NCBI GenBank assembly: GCA_014607495.2
Contig: CP053152.1
Span: 7,874,001-7,938,000, forward strand
DNA: 64,000 nucleotides
Direction of reading: 5' to 3'
DNA from: Carposina sasakii
Lineage: Eukaryota; Arthropoda; Insecta; Lepidoptera; Carposinidae
Each line of letters begins with the position of its first letter. Positions within the stretch are counted from its first letter, which is position 1. Shown one piece after another: positions 33,474-43,007 of this stretch. The position numbers and the translations under genes were made by a program. Below the pieces are notes generated by a model, which was given only the letters and a program-made list of their open reading frames with translations, searched no databases and was not told the DNA's origin.

Positions 33474-35868
33474 TCACGATAATAAATCTTGGTGTTGTTG
33501 TGCCTGTTGCTGGTGAATCTCCTGCATGGTGGCAACGGGCAATGTGGCACTTACTGTTATAGACGGCATACCTGGTAACGACACCGGGGTGACTACAGGT
33601 AGCCCACCCGATATTGGTGGCGGTTGAATCGGAGGTTGGGTGAAACTGCTCATGTCAAATGTTGGTACTAAGTTGGCCGGTGGTTGCTGGACCGGTATAG
33701 GCGGAGGAACTTGTTGTGAATAATTCTGCATAATTGGTATGTATGGCTGAGGCTGGCCCATGGGTATACCTGGCAAACTGGGAAGTGGTGCAGGTGGTTG
33801 CATGGCCGACATAGATGGTATGCTACCCAGATTTGTTAATGTAGTATCAGCAAAATCTGTAATAGAAAAAATTAAATTAATAAACCTATTGAGGGTTACT
33901 GTTCTTAGCAAAAATAATGGTAGTACAGCTTCTTATTATTTGGTGCAGAGGTATGTATGCAAATGAGTTTTTCACTGTTGTGAAAAGAGTTTGTTTACCT
34001 TGGGCAACAGTAAACAGGGATCGATACCTTTAACATCCATATTAACAAAGTTTTTAAAACTGTAGCATGACCAATCGTAACTAATATTTTAAATGTGAAA
34101 GTAAGTTTTTTTGGTACCTCCTCACACTTTACTTACTTAACCAATCTCCTTAAAATTTTGCATACATATTGGAAATATGAAGGACATACATAGAATTATT
34201 TATTTAATATTTTAAAATTAATAATAAAGAAAATGGAAAAAATTCTTCACCCGAGTGGGAATCGAACCCACGACCACTGCAAATTGTGCCAGCCGTTATA
34301 ACCACTAAGCCACCGGGTCAATTACTCGGATGACAAATTTTACCATCTCTTTTTAATATTTTAATATATGCAGATATAGTTAAGGGCAACATCTAGTATT
34401 ATTTTGATAAATACTTACTGCTGGAATAACTAGCCATATTAGATGCAACTGACTGTAGCTGTGGTAGCTGTGGTACAGGTGACTCCTGTGGTGAGCCTGT
34501 GACAGGTGGAATATAGCCACCAGGATTCACCATTGGTACACCAGACAAGAATGGAGGTGGTGAAGGCTGCTGAGTGCTGGCAGGTGGAGACGCTTGAGTT
34601 TGGGTACTAATCAATGGTGTCTTATCATCATTTAGATTCAGTTGCTGTACATTGGATAGCAAGTTCTGTTCAAGTTGTGAGGTTTGTGACTGTTGCTGAA
34701 AAGGAAAATTTATTGGAGTGTTAATATAGTCTTCAGTACATTTGTTCCTTTTTTACACAATATCTATTATATTATCCATAAAACATGTAGTGTGAATCAA
34801 ATACATACAACAGGAGTTGACAGGAAAGCTTTTGGATCAGGTATGGCATGGCTATTTCTGATTGGAATCCTGTGTAAGTACCCATAGCCTATGCCACAGC
34901 CAAGGCTCCCATCTCCGCCCCAAGCATGATTTGGTGTTATATGAACTTCTCTACAGGAGTCATCATTTATATTGTACACATATAGTTTCAATAGTCGGCT
35001 TTCATGTGCCTCTATTAAGGTGAATAGGTCTTCACTTTCATGCATTATAGAGTCTGCACCAATAATGTAGTCAGCAAAGGGTCTCAATCCTGCCAATTCT
35101 GCTGGTGAAGAAGGATGTACTTCCTGAAAACAGTATTAATGTTCAAAAATTTTGCTTTATAACACTTTTATACAGCAATAAATTACCTAAGTACCAAATG
35201 ATTATTTGCCGAGATTTGGCTAGTGTATAGCTATCGGGATAAAAAATAACGTTGCCAATATGTAATTTAGAAAAGAGAAGGTAAAATTCATCATCCGAGA
35301 AATTGACCAGGTAGCTCAGTGGTTAGAACGGCTGGCACCGTTTGCAGTGGTTGTGGGTTCAATTCCCACTCGGGTGAGGAATTTTTTCCATTTCTTTATT
35401 AATAATTTTATAAATGATTATTTACCAAAACATGCCAAACATTCTCATTAGCTCCCTCAAATGAACAAAACTTTATGCTGACTCCAAGAAGTCCCTGACC
35501 ACCCCAATTACCACTTGGAGTGACTATTACTTCTCTTACAAATTGAGTTTTGCTGCTGTATACCAGCATTTTAATTTTCTTATCTACATTTTGTTTTAAT
35601 AGCTCCTTTAGAGTGTCATTATCTTGGTCTAATCTTGTGTTTTCAATTGCTACTATAAAATCAAAAAACGCCTCCAGACCAGCCTGCTGACCAGGTGATC
35701 CATCTTGTACCTAAAAGAAACATAGTGACGTGTAAATAAATTATGAATCAATGAAAAAATACCATGTAATTTTAAAGTAGAAAGAGTTATGTTAACTGTA
35801 CGAACCCGCAAAACGTGGTATCCTTCAGAGCCACCACCTGGCACATCAGTACTATGGGAAGAACCCAT
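33474..35868 (-). CDS. Grasp65: Golgi reassembly-stacking protein (GRASP65/GORASP)
   Basis: Peripheral Golgi protein that links cisternae through its paired PDZ-like domains. Exons on the minus strand: 35868-35806, 35710-35426, 35123-34809, 34695-34419, 33856-33474; the phases fit and give 440 aa with a TGA at 33474-33476. The start MGSSHS carries the glycine-2 myristoylation signal of the family and is followed by [18 protein letters not shown], typical of the first PDZ-like domain (about residues 12-110). The second PDZ-like domain (about 111-205) has [19 protein letters not shown] and [20 protein letters not shown]. From about 220 the chain is rich in proline, glutamine and serine, the variable regulatory (SPR) region. 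The length agrees with animal orthologues. Two introns contain tRNA-derived SINEs. A 255-bp MITE sits about 240 bp upstream of the start codon. Confidence 0.96.
34226..34325 (-). mobile_element. tRNA-like SINE in another Grasp65 intron
   Basis: Minus strand: GTGGCTTAGTGGTTATAACG (A box) and GGGTTCGATTCCC (B box), the same family as 35306. Flanking TTTAATATTTTA near 34203 and TTAATATTTTA near 34357 may be a target duplication. Confidence 0.7.
35306..35415 (+). mobile_element. tRNA-like SINE head in a Grasp65 intron
   Basis: A box TAGCTCAGTGGTTAGAACG and B box GGGTTCAATTCCC with tRNA-like spacing. The acceptor stem does not pair well and the anticodon arm is irregular, followed by a TTATTAATAATTT tail. 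Read as a SINE, not a tRNA gene. Confidence 0.7.
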
Positions 35869-36109
35869 TGATTTAGTACTTTACTATTTAGTTACCTATA
35901 ATTAATGATTACACACCACAACATCCAAAAAACTGAAAAAACAGTAAATTGCCTAGCTAGAAGCAAGAAGCAAGTTTTGATTAATCAATGTCAAAATTTC
36001 TGACGTGGCGACCGATGCATTCATTCGTACATTCATTCATTCTCATAGGCACGAAACAGCCGACACCGCACACAATACGGTTGATCAAACAAATAATAGC
36101 TATGCAGTT

Positions 36110-36364
36110 CGGCTGTCCCAAAATAAAACACTGAATATGCCATTTTTGTGAAAATACTGTTTATCCCAATTTTGGATGTTCTGTGTGCAACTACTACCTA
36201 AATCAAAAATCCGTTTTTTGAAAATGGTTAAAATGGCAAAGATACCAAGGTCCAAAAACACAGAATACGCCATTAACGGAAGATATTAACACAGAACATC
36301 AAAAATTGGGATAAACAGTATTTTCACAAAATGGCATATTCAGTGTTTTATTTTGGGACAGCCG
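36110..36364. mobile_element. MITE with 4-bp AGTT duplication upstream of Grasp65
   Basis: Ends CGGCTGTCCCAAAATAAAAC and its inverted copy, arms of about 75 bp, flanked by AGTT at 36106-36109 and 36365-36368. It lies 242 bp upstream of the Grasp65 start codon. Confidence 0.78.
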
Positions 36365-36481
36365 AGTTAGTATCGGGGGCTTGTGAGACATTGGGAGCGC
36401 CCGCACCACAGATTACCCTCTAAAAGATTCCGCATACACTGCTGCGCACCACGAGTATATACAATTGCACTCATGTAAACG

Positions 36482-36911
36482 CAGCGTTGCCAGATGCACG
36501 ATAATTATCGTAGATCCATGATAATTTTGAGTGTCATTCCATAAAAATTAAAATTAGGTATCGCACGATAATTCGTTCAAATTCTACGATATTTTTGTCA
36601 AATATACGATAATTTTGTAAACATCCAATTTTACCCCCAAAAATTTTGAAATTTACCACTAAAATCCACTAAATTCCAACTCGTGAGGGGGGGGGGAAGG
36701 ATTGGATACCTTGTCCGTTTCATATATTATATTCCATCTCATATATATCTATTTCCGTCTCTTTGATTCGGCGTAAATTCCAACTTCTTTAACTCGTGAG
36801 CGGAGGGGGTAGGATTTCATACCTTGTCCATATATTCTAACATGCGATAAAAACACGATAATTTTGCAACAAATATGCGACAATTTCGCAATGTACGATC
36901 TGGCAACACTG
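36482..36911. mobile_element. hAT MITE with exact 8-bp duplication (first of a pair)
   Basis: Ends CAGCGTTGCCAGAT and ATCTGGCAACACTG, flanked by TGTAAACG at 36474-36481 and 36912-36919. It carries ACGATAATTATCGT-type palindromes near both ends and a run of G. Confidence 0.88.
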
Positions 36912-36930
36912 TGTAAACGCAAAGTTCAAT

Positions 36931-37475
36931 CAGCGTTGGCAACCGTACGATAATTATCGTACATGTACGATAATTTGATACCAGCGTACGATGTACGATT
37001 GCGATTCATTATCGTACACAAATGTACGATAATTTTCGAATTTCCCAAATGTTTTCAAATTGGACCGGAAGATTCCGAAAGTCATTAGTTTGTAATGGAT
37101 TTCGATAGTTTCGTTTACTCATATATAGATGAGAAATATATATCTCGTTGAATATTACATATTTTGTCAATTTATGTGTTCATGAATAAATTTAATAATC
37201 GATTAATCAACTTTGGAGCCATTTTATTTTTGTAAAACTTTTGAAACACACAAATTTTCGCGCCATTTTCTACGCAATGTACCCATGTGAAAATCATAAA
37301 ACTCGAAAAAGGACATGACGAGCGGCTGAGCGCAATATAAGTTCGTAATAATATCTATTTTATTAATAATTAACGTTTTTTTATGTCATTCAAAAGTATA
37401 CGATAATTTTTCGTCAGGTACGATAATTTTACGCCCCTGGTACGATCAGCGCATCATTCTAGGTTGCCAACACTG
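36931..37475. mobile_element. hAT MITE with exact 8-bp duplication (second of a pair)
   Basis: Ends CAGCGTTGGCAACC and GGTTGCCAACACTG, flanked by AGTTCAAT at 36923-36930 and 37476-37483. Related to the neighbour at 36482 by its ends and by repeated GTACGATAATT motifs. Confidence 0.88.
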
Positions 37476-37587
37476 AGTTCAATTCTTTACACTAGTACCG
37501 ACCAAGTATTTGATCTGCGTGCGCGTGATTTCGTAGAATTTTCTAATTTACTTTTTGTATTGTTTTTACGCGTAAAAGTAAAAAAAA

Positions 37588-37671
37588 ATGACAACGTGTT
37601 CTGTAAAATGGTGCGGAAAGAGTTCCAGAACAAATAGCTCTACGAAAGATGGCATAACTTTTCATCAGTAA
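37588..37671 (+). other. THAP-type zinc-finger N-terminus, probable orphan first exon
   Basis: ATG at 37588 (context AAAAATGA) encodes MTTCSVKWCGKSSRTNSSTK, DGITFHQ and TAA. The CSVKWC pair followed by a serine/arginine stretch and SFH-like TFH is the start of a THAP domain (C2CH DNA-binding finger of P-element-type transposases and host factors). The frame stops at TAA, but a donor CA|GTAATT at 37668 would skip the stop, which suggests this is exon 1 of a spliced gene or transposon. The remaining THAP residues are not visible nearby; a small open block after an acceptor at 40713-40719 (TTCTTCCAG) could be a last exon, but this is weak. It lies 112 bp right of a hAT MITE. Confidence 0.45.
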
Positions 37672-37989
37672 TTAAAAACATTTTATCTTAGACTAAGTAA
37701 TTTATAGACCGAGTGTGCCCATACAAACGCTGCAAGAAAAACGGTCCAACTTTTTTGATTTTAAAAGTAGAATACAAACGTGACGTCACAGAAGTTGTCA
37801 TTTTATCGGTGCATAGGGATGCCAGCTTATGGCATATATTACCTTGTTAATTGGGAAAAACATAAAAATATCTGTTCATGAAAATAAATTATAATACATA
37901 ATATTGTTATTTATTAGCACAAAGAAAAGTTTTTTTTTTAACAATAACTGTGATTTACTCATGGAATATTTAAATATGTAAGTATAATA

Positions 37990-38315
37990 AAAGTGGACGC
38001 CATTTTGAACTTTTTAGTTAACAGACAGATTGCCTTCAATTTCGACAACTGAGGTTCCTGGCAGTTCCCAAATACATTTCCGATGTCAAAAATATTAAAA
38101 AAGGCCGCCATATTGAACTTTTTAGTTAAGAGCCGGGTTGCTTCCAAAATCGATATCTGAGGTTTCTGGCAGTTCCCAAACACATTTCCGGTGTCAAAAA
38201 TAGTATAAGTGGCCGCCATTTTGAACTTTTTAGTTAAAGGCCGGATTGCTTCCAAAATCGACATCTTAGGTTCCTTGTAGTTCCTTAATAAAATAATGCG
38301 AATAAATCGGAACAT
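37990..38315 (-). repeat. 108-bp minisatellite, three units, open in one frame
   Basis: GAACTTTTTAGTTA recurs at 38007, 38115 and 38223, a 108-bp (36-codon) period. On the minus strand the repeat stays open (38315-37959) with each unit encoding a version of PLTKKFKMAA and GNVFGNCQEPQLS. The frame conservation may come from the multiple-of-three period alone; no gene context was found. Confidence 0.7.
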
Positions 38316-38575
38316 AGTCCGTTTATTATTTTTAAGAGTCTTTGAGGGGTATAAAATTTATAGCTGGTAACTCAATAGGACCGTCAATCTCACTTCGTTC
38401 GCGCTATTTTTAAATTGAAAATGGTAAATTATTTCTTTCATTATTTATTAAAATATGGATAATTCTGCGTTACTTACCGATGATAACTTATTTCCGCAGA
38501 ATATTTTAGGCGTCCTTTGTAATTACGACAAACTTTTACTGCGCAACACGCCATTTTATATTTAATATATTTGTT

Positions 38576-38655
38576 TCGTGACGTGTGCGTACCCTTGCCT
38601 AACACAACGGATACTGAGGAGAAAAAAGTTGTTAGGATGAATAGTTCTCACTAGA
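38576..38655 (+). repeat. 80-bp direct repeat, second copy at 40436-40515
   Basis: The two copies share GTGCGTACCCTTGCCTAACA through AGTTGTTAGGATGAATAGTT with few differences, flanking 1.8 kb that holds a truncated mariner-like end (38697 on, CAGGGTGTCCCAAAAGG) and the minus-strand Helitron. Confidence 0.65.
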
Positions 38656-38696
38656 CATGGGTAACTCCGGACACAACTATATCCTCGGATATACAG

Positions 38697-39654
38697 GGTG
38701 TCCCAAAAGGTTACGTAGCTAGGAAGAGGGGTGATAGGGGTGGTCATGAGTCACCAGAAAAATAAAAAAAAAATTCCCCTCTGGGTATTAAAAAAAATAA
38801 AAGGCATTTATAAAAAAAATAAAAATTTTATACCTTGTGGGGCGATTTTGCCCCCGATGACCTACAATTATTGGTATATTAAAAAAAAATTGCTGTTATG
38901 CTATCGTCAATAACCCTTTTTCAAATTGAAATAAGAAAAACAATACATATCTAACCAATATTTTAAAGAAAATTAAGTTTTTGTCCAATCAAGGACTTAG
39001 TAATTACGATTTCACTCAACTTCCTCTAAGTGTACTGAAAAAAAAAGTACTATGCAACTCCGGCGAGTAACTTAAAAAGATAGGTAATTTTATTGCAATT
39101 CCAAAATGGTATAACACTTACTTGAAAAATTCTTATTAGGATATGTAAAGATAATTTTCGGGAACAATACCCCAGCAGAACAAAACATACCAATAACAAT
39201 GTAACCAAACTAAACACGTTTGGTGAGTAAGAGAGACAGGAGATACATTAAGAAAGAGAAAAAGTAGGTATGCCATCTCTGGTTATAACTCAAATCAAAC
39301 GCTCGGTGCCATAAATCATCGGTGCGCTAGGGACGGACGCGTGGTGTGCGTCACTTATCGATAACCTCTTATCGATTCCTAAAAGAATGCAGAATAGTGC
39401 GCTAGCGCGCAATAGGTAATTACATTAGCAAAACGTCACTATGGTCGCCCGTAAGCCCCGTAAGTGCAACAGAGAGCGCATCATTGCGTCCTGCTTCCAC
39501 TGTTTTATGGCACCGCGGGCAGCGAGCGTTAGTCGGTCAGTACATTACGCTCTCACGTTTACTGCGCATCCTTTGTATTCGTTTGTGTTCATTTTGTACT
39601 AACAATTTTGCTTCGCTTTCTGGACTTGATTATTTCTTTGTGATTTGGACATTG
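38697..39654 (+). mobile_element. 5' portion of a second mariner-type element, right end missing
   Basis: TA-flanked start CAGGGTGTCCCAAAAGGTTA, then an AT-rich region and a GC-richer leader near 39310-39600, similar in layout to the leader of the element at 22332. No transposase frame and no right inverted repeat are visible before the Helitron satellite begins. Confidence 0.45.
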
Positions 39655-40429
39655 TTTCGGGAATTTCGGGAAATCAATTCTTAGTGCTTCCCCGCAGTCT
39701 CCGATTTTAGCTTCACATGTACAGCGGTTTTTGTAAAAAAATTGAATTCCCGTTAGTCCCCTTCCCGTGGGAATTTCGGGAAATTCGTTCTTAGCGCTCC
39801 CTCGCAGTCCCTAATGAACGTACAGGTCTAATTTCGAATTCATATGTATCGCGCTTGTCGTAAAAAAATGAATTCCCGTTTGTCCCCTTCCCGTGGGAGT
39901 TTCGAGAAATCCGTTCCTAGTGCTTCCTCGGGGTCCCAAATAAACAAATATGCCCAACTTAAGATTCATATGTGTAACCGTTTTCATAAAAAATTATTAA
40001 TTCCCGTTGGCCCCCTTCCCGTGGGAATTTCGGGAAATTCGTCCTTAGTGCTTACTTGCAGTCCCTAATGAACATCTATGCCCAATTTCAGCTTAATATG
40101 TATAGCGGTTTTCGTAAAAATTATGAATTCCCGTTTGTCCCCTTCCCGTGGGAATTTCGGGAAATCCGTTTTTAGTCCTCCCTTGCTCTCCCCAATGAAC
40201 ATATATGCCCGATTTCAGCTTCATATGTATAGTGGTTTTCGTAAAAAATATAGAATTCCCGTTTGTCGCCTTCCCGTGGGAATATCGGGAAATTCTTATA
40301 GCCTATGTTCATCCAGGTCCTATAAGGATTCTAACGGTGAAAGAATTTTTAAAATCGGTCCAGTAGTTTTTGAGCCTATTCATTACAACCAAACAAACAA
40401 AGTTTTCCTCTTTATAATATTAGTGTAGA
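39655..40429 (-). mobile_element. Minus-strand Helitron 5' half with about 127-bp tandem satellite
   Basis: Its 5' end is at 40429 (CTCTTTATAATATTAGTGTAGA on the plus strand). Inside are about five tandem units of roughly 127 bp, each with CCCCTTCCCGTGGGAATTTC, beginning near 39759, 39882, 40011, 40139 and 40266. The 3' CTAG end was not found, so it is truncated or joined to the neighbouring element. Confidence 0.6.
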
Positions 40430-40884
40430 TATTTGTCACGTCACGAGTGCGTACCCTTGCCTAACACAACGGATACTGAGGAGCGAAAAAAGTTGTTAGG
40501 ATGAATAGTTCTCACTCCTGTTTAGGGACGTATTGGTAGACGTAAGCCTCAATCTGAGAATTTCATATAATCAAAGCATTTTATGTCTTACGGAGCTCAA
40601 ATTACATTGGGTAAAAAAATGTTGCTCCGAAAAATGACAGCTCCCGTTTATGTCTTTTGGAAAAGTCCCTTTCTCTCATTATAATAATTAATATGTTTAT
40701 CTCTTTTTGTTTCTTCCAGTGTTTGACGTTGACAGAACTAGTGTTGGACGAATTCAAGAAATTGAACGTATTGATATAAGCAATGATTTAAAAAAAAAAA
40801 CAAATTTAGTTACGTTTGTTATTTTATACTGATTATAAATAAGTGATTAATAAATTATACTTACTAAAATACAAATACTAGAGA

Positions 40885-41053
40885 GTTTTTTTAGCTTAAC
40901 ACGCTAATCTCAGGAACTACTGGTTCGATTTGAAAAATTATTTTTGTGTTGGATAGTTCATTAATCTATCGAGAATAGTTATTAATTAATCGTGGAAGGC
41001 AAGGTTTTTTTAGTACTTTACGCTAACGGAGTCGCGGAATAGGCACAGCTAGT
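40885..41053 (+). mobile_element. Helitron 3' portion (Lep1-like)
   Basis: Contains CACGCTAATCTCAGGAACTA, GTTCGATTTGAAAAATTATT and the end GGAGTCGCGG...CACAGCTAG|T, as in Lep1-type Helitrons; the 5' end is not clear. A related diverged block lies at 41185-41375. Confidence 0.5.
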
Positions 41054-41379
41054 CTATGCAAATAAATAAAATTGAAGTGTCTGTTTGTAACTCAATACAA
41101 AAAGAAAAATGTTCTAACCAAGGTCATGTTATTAGGAACTGCAAACGATATCGCATTCACTCTTGACGCCATCGACATCTATTAGCTGTCTGTTTGTTCA
41201 CGCAAATCTCTGAATCGGCTGAACCGATTTTGACGGGACTTTCACTGACAGATAGTTGATTTAATAGGGAGTAACATAGGCTTATTTTTATTCTGAGGAA
41301 AAATCCCAGGATGATTTTTAATTTTCTGTTTTTTCGGTAATTTATGCGAACGAAGTCACGGCGAACTGTAATTAATAAT

Positions 41380-42217
41380 TTGCAGAATGTTGTTACACAC
41401 TTCGGACTTTAGCCGTAATATATTATGTAAATTATATGATTAGCGGACTATTTAACATAGACATATTAAAAAAATCAGTTTGATCAGTACCTATTCCTAA
41501 GATCATCGCGTTTAAACAATTAAACTCTTTAGCTTTTTAATATCAGTATTTATTAAAACACATAAAATGTTGTAAGTAAAAAAAAAAAACATGTTTTTTG
41601 TATTTACTATAATATAATATTATTTCATCAAACAATAATTTCATCGATATATTTATCGGCACGGCAAATTGACTCGACTACATCACTATAGGATATTACT
41701 GACCTTGAAAGAACCAATCACGGCACTGTTGTGAGTTACCCCCCCAGCTCTTCCTACAGCCTAATTTGGTGACTTTTGTCTAGTGCAAAACAGCAATAAT
41801 GCGGTATCTTTAGGGGGTGATCTGTGGCCGGCACCTTGTCCGTTTAACACATACCAAATTCCTGGTTTAACATACACGTGTCACGTCACATACTTGGAAG
41901 ATGTATTTTAGGAACATAAATGTCTGTGGAAACAGCTCACAAGGTGCCATCAACCCCATAATGCTTTCGGCAAAGGTGATGGACCATAATTATGTTTCTT
42001 GCGGCAAATTATATTATGTAACTTTAGGCATAGAAGGTACCTCGTACTGCGTGTGAGTGTGTTTGTCAAACGTAATCTTTAAATATTAGTTTGTCAGATT
42101 AATGAAGTTTTCTCTATGATTTGTTTGCTACACAGAATTATGTTTGCTATGAAATCCAGATGGTAAGTTCAATTAACGTCACCTTGGTTTTCTTGTCTTT
42201 GCTTTTGCTTAACATTG
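41380..42217. other. Spacer upstream of hyccin
   Basis: No gene seen. The hyccin promoter is likely between here and 43008, but no core element is clear. Confidence 0.35.
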
Positions 42218-42650
42218 AGATTCGGCGGGAAAAGCTGGAAGGGAGCAGGTGTAATTTTCTTGTGAAAATCAAAAATTATTTGTAAATGGCTTGCATGCTT
42301 AGTCTATATTCTAAGCTTGCATGTGTCCGTAAAGTGATGTTTTCTAGTAGATAAGTTATATTTTGATTACTTGTGATGTGAATCCAGTGCGTGTGCATGG
42401 TTTTATACGCAGGTAAGCTGAGTAAAACTTTAGCCGGAATACGATCTCTTCATGGGCCCATGTAAGTTGTTTCTGCAATAATTTTTCATTTTGACTAACT
42501 TTACACTTGTTCTTGAGGATTTTCCCGACGTTTTCATTCATCATCATTATTATCATCCATCATAAATTCAGAAATCATTTACTAAAGACAATGGCTGTAT
42601 GGGCTTAGTTCCCCTTGCCTTTCCTTCGGGATAAACTAAACAAAAAAAAA
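42218..42650 (+). repeat. Family D repeat upstream of hyccin
   Basis: Runs from GATTCGGCGGGAAAAGCTGG to CTTCGGGATAAACTAAAC. Its right end is about 360 bp before the hyccin ATG. Other copies: 57510-57905, 57925-58245 (same strand) and inside the Helitron at 26216 (opposite strand). Confidence 0.7.
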
Positions 42651-43007
42651 ATTAACATTGACAGTTCTTTTTCATCTCTACGTTTTTCAATATTTTCCAA
42701 ATTTTTTTAAGAATTGCGGAATCATTGTGCCCGACACAATTGTGGCCATTTACGGCCATTAACAAAAATTGATTTGAATTTTGAGAATTAGGTAATTTAA
42801 GAAAAGAGCTTACAATTTCATGAAAATAGGCAAAATGTATCTGATAAAGATAAGATAGTAAGCAGAGTTATGGTAATTGATACAACTTACTGCAAACAAA
42901 TTGTCTACAAGTACAATACATTATAAGTTATTACCTTGTTATTACATTGCTAGCTAATTAACAGACTATCAGTGTGTTCCCAGCATTATTTCATAACGAA
43001 CAGAAGT

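Noticed and set aside
35306..35380. tRNA gene on the plus strand in a Grasp65 intron
   Set aside because: A and B boxes are present, but the acceptor stem does not pair and the anticodon arm is irregular; related copies at 34226, 2583 and 61876 show it is a SINE family.
39484..39684. 66-codon ORF as a gene
   Set aside because: It overlaps the start of Helitron satellite sequence and shows no motif or splice support.
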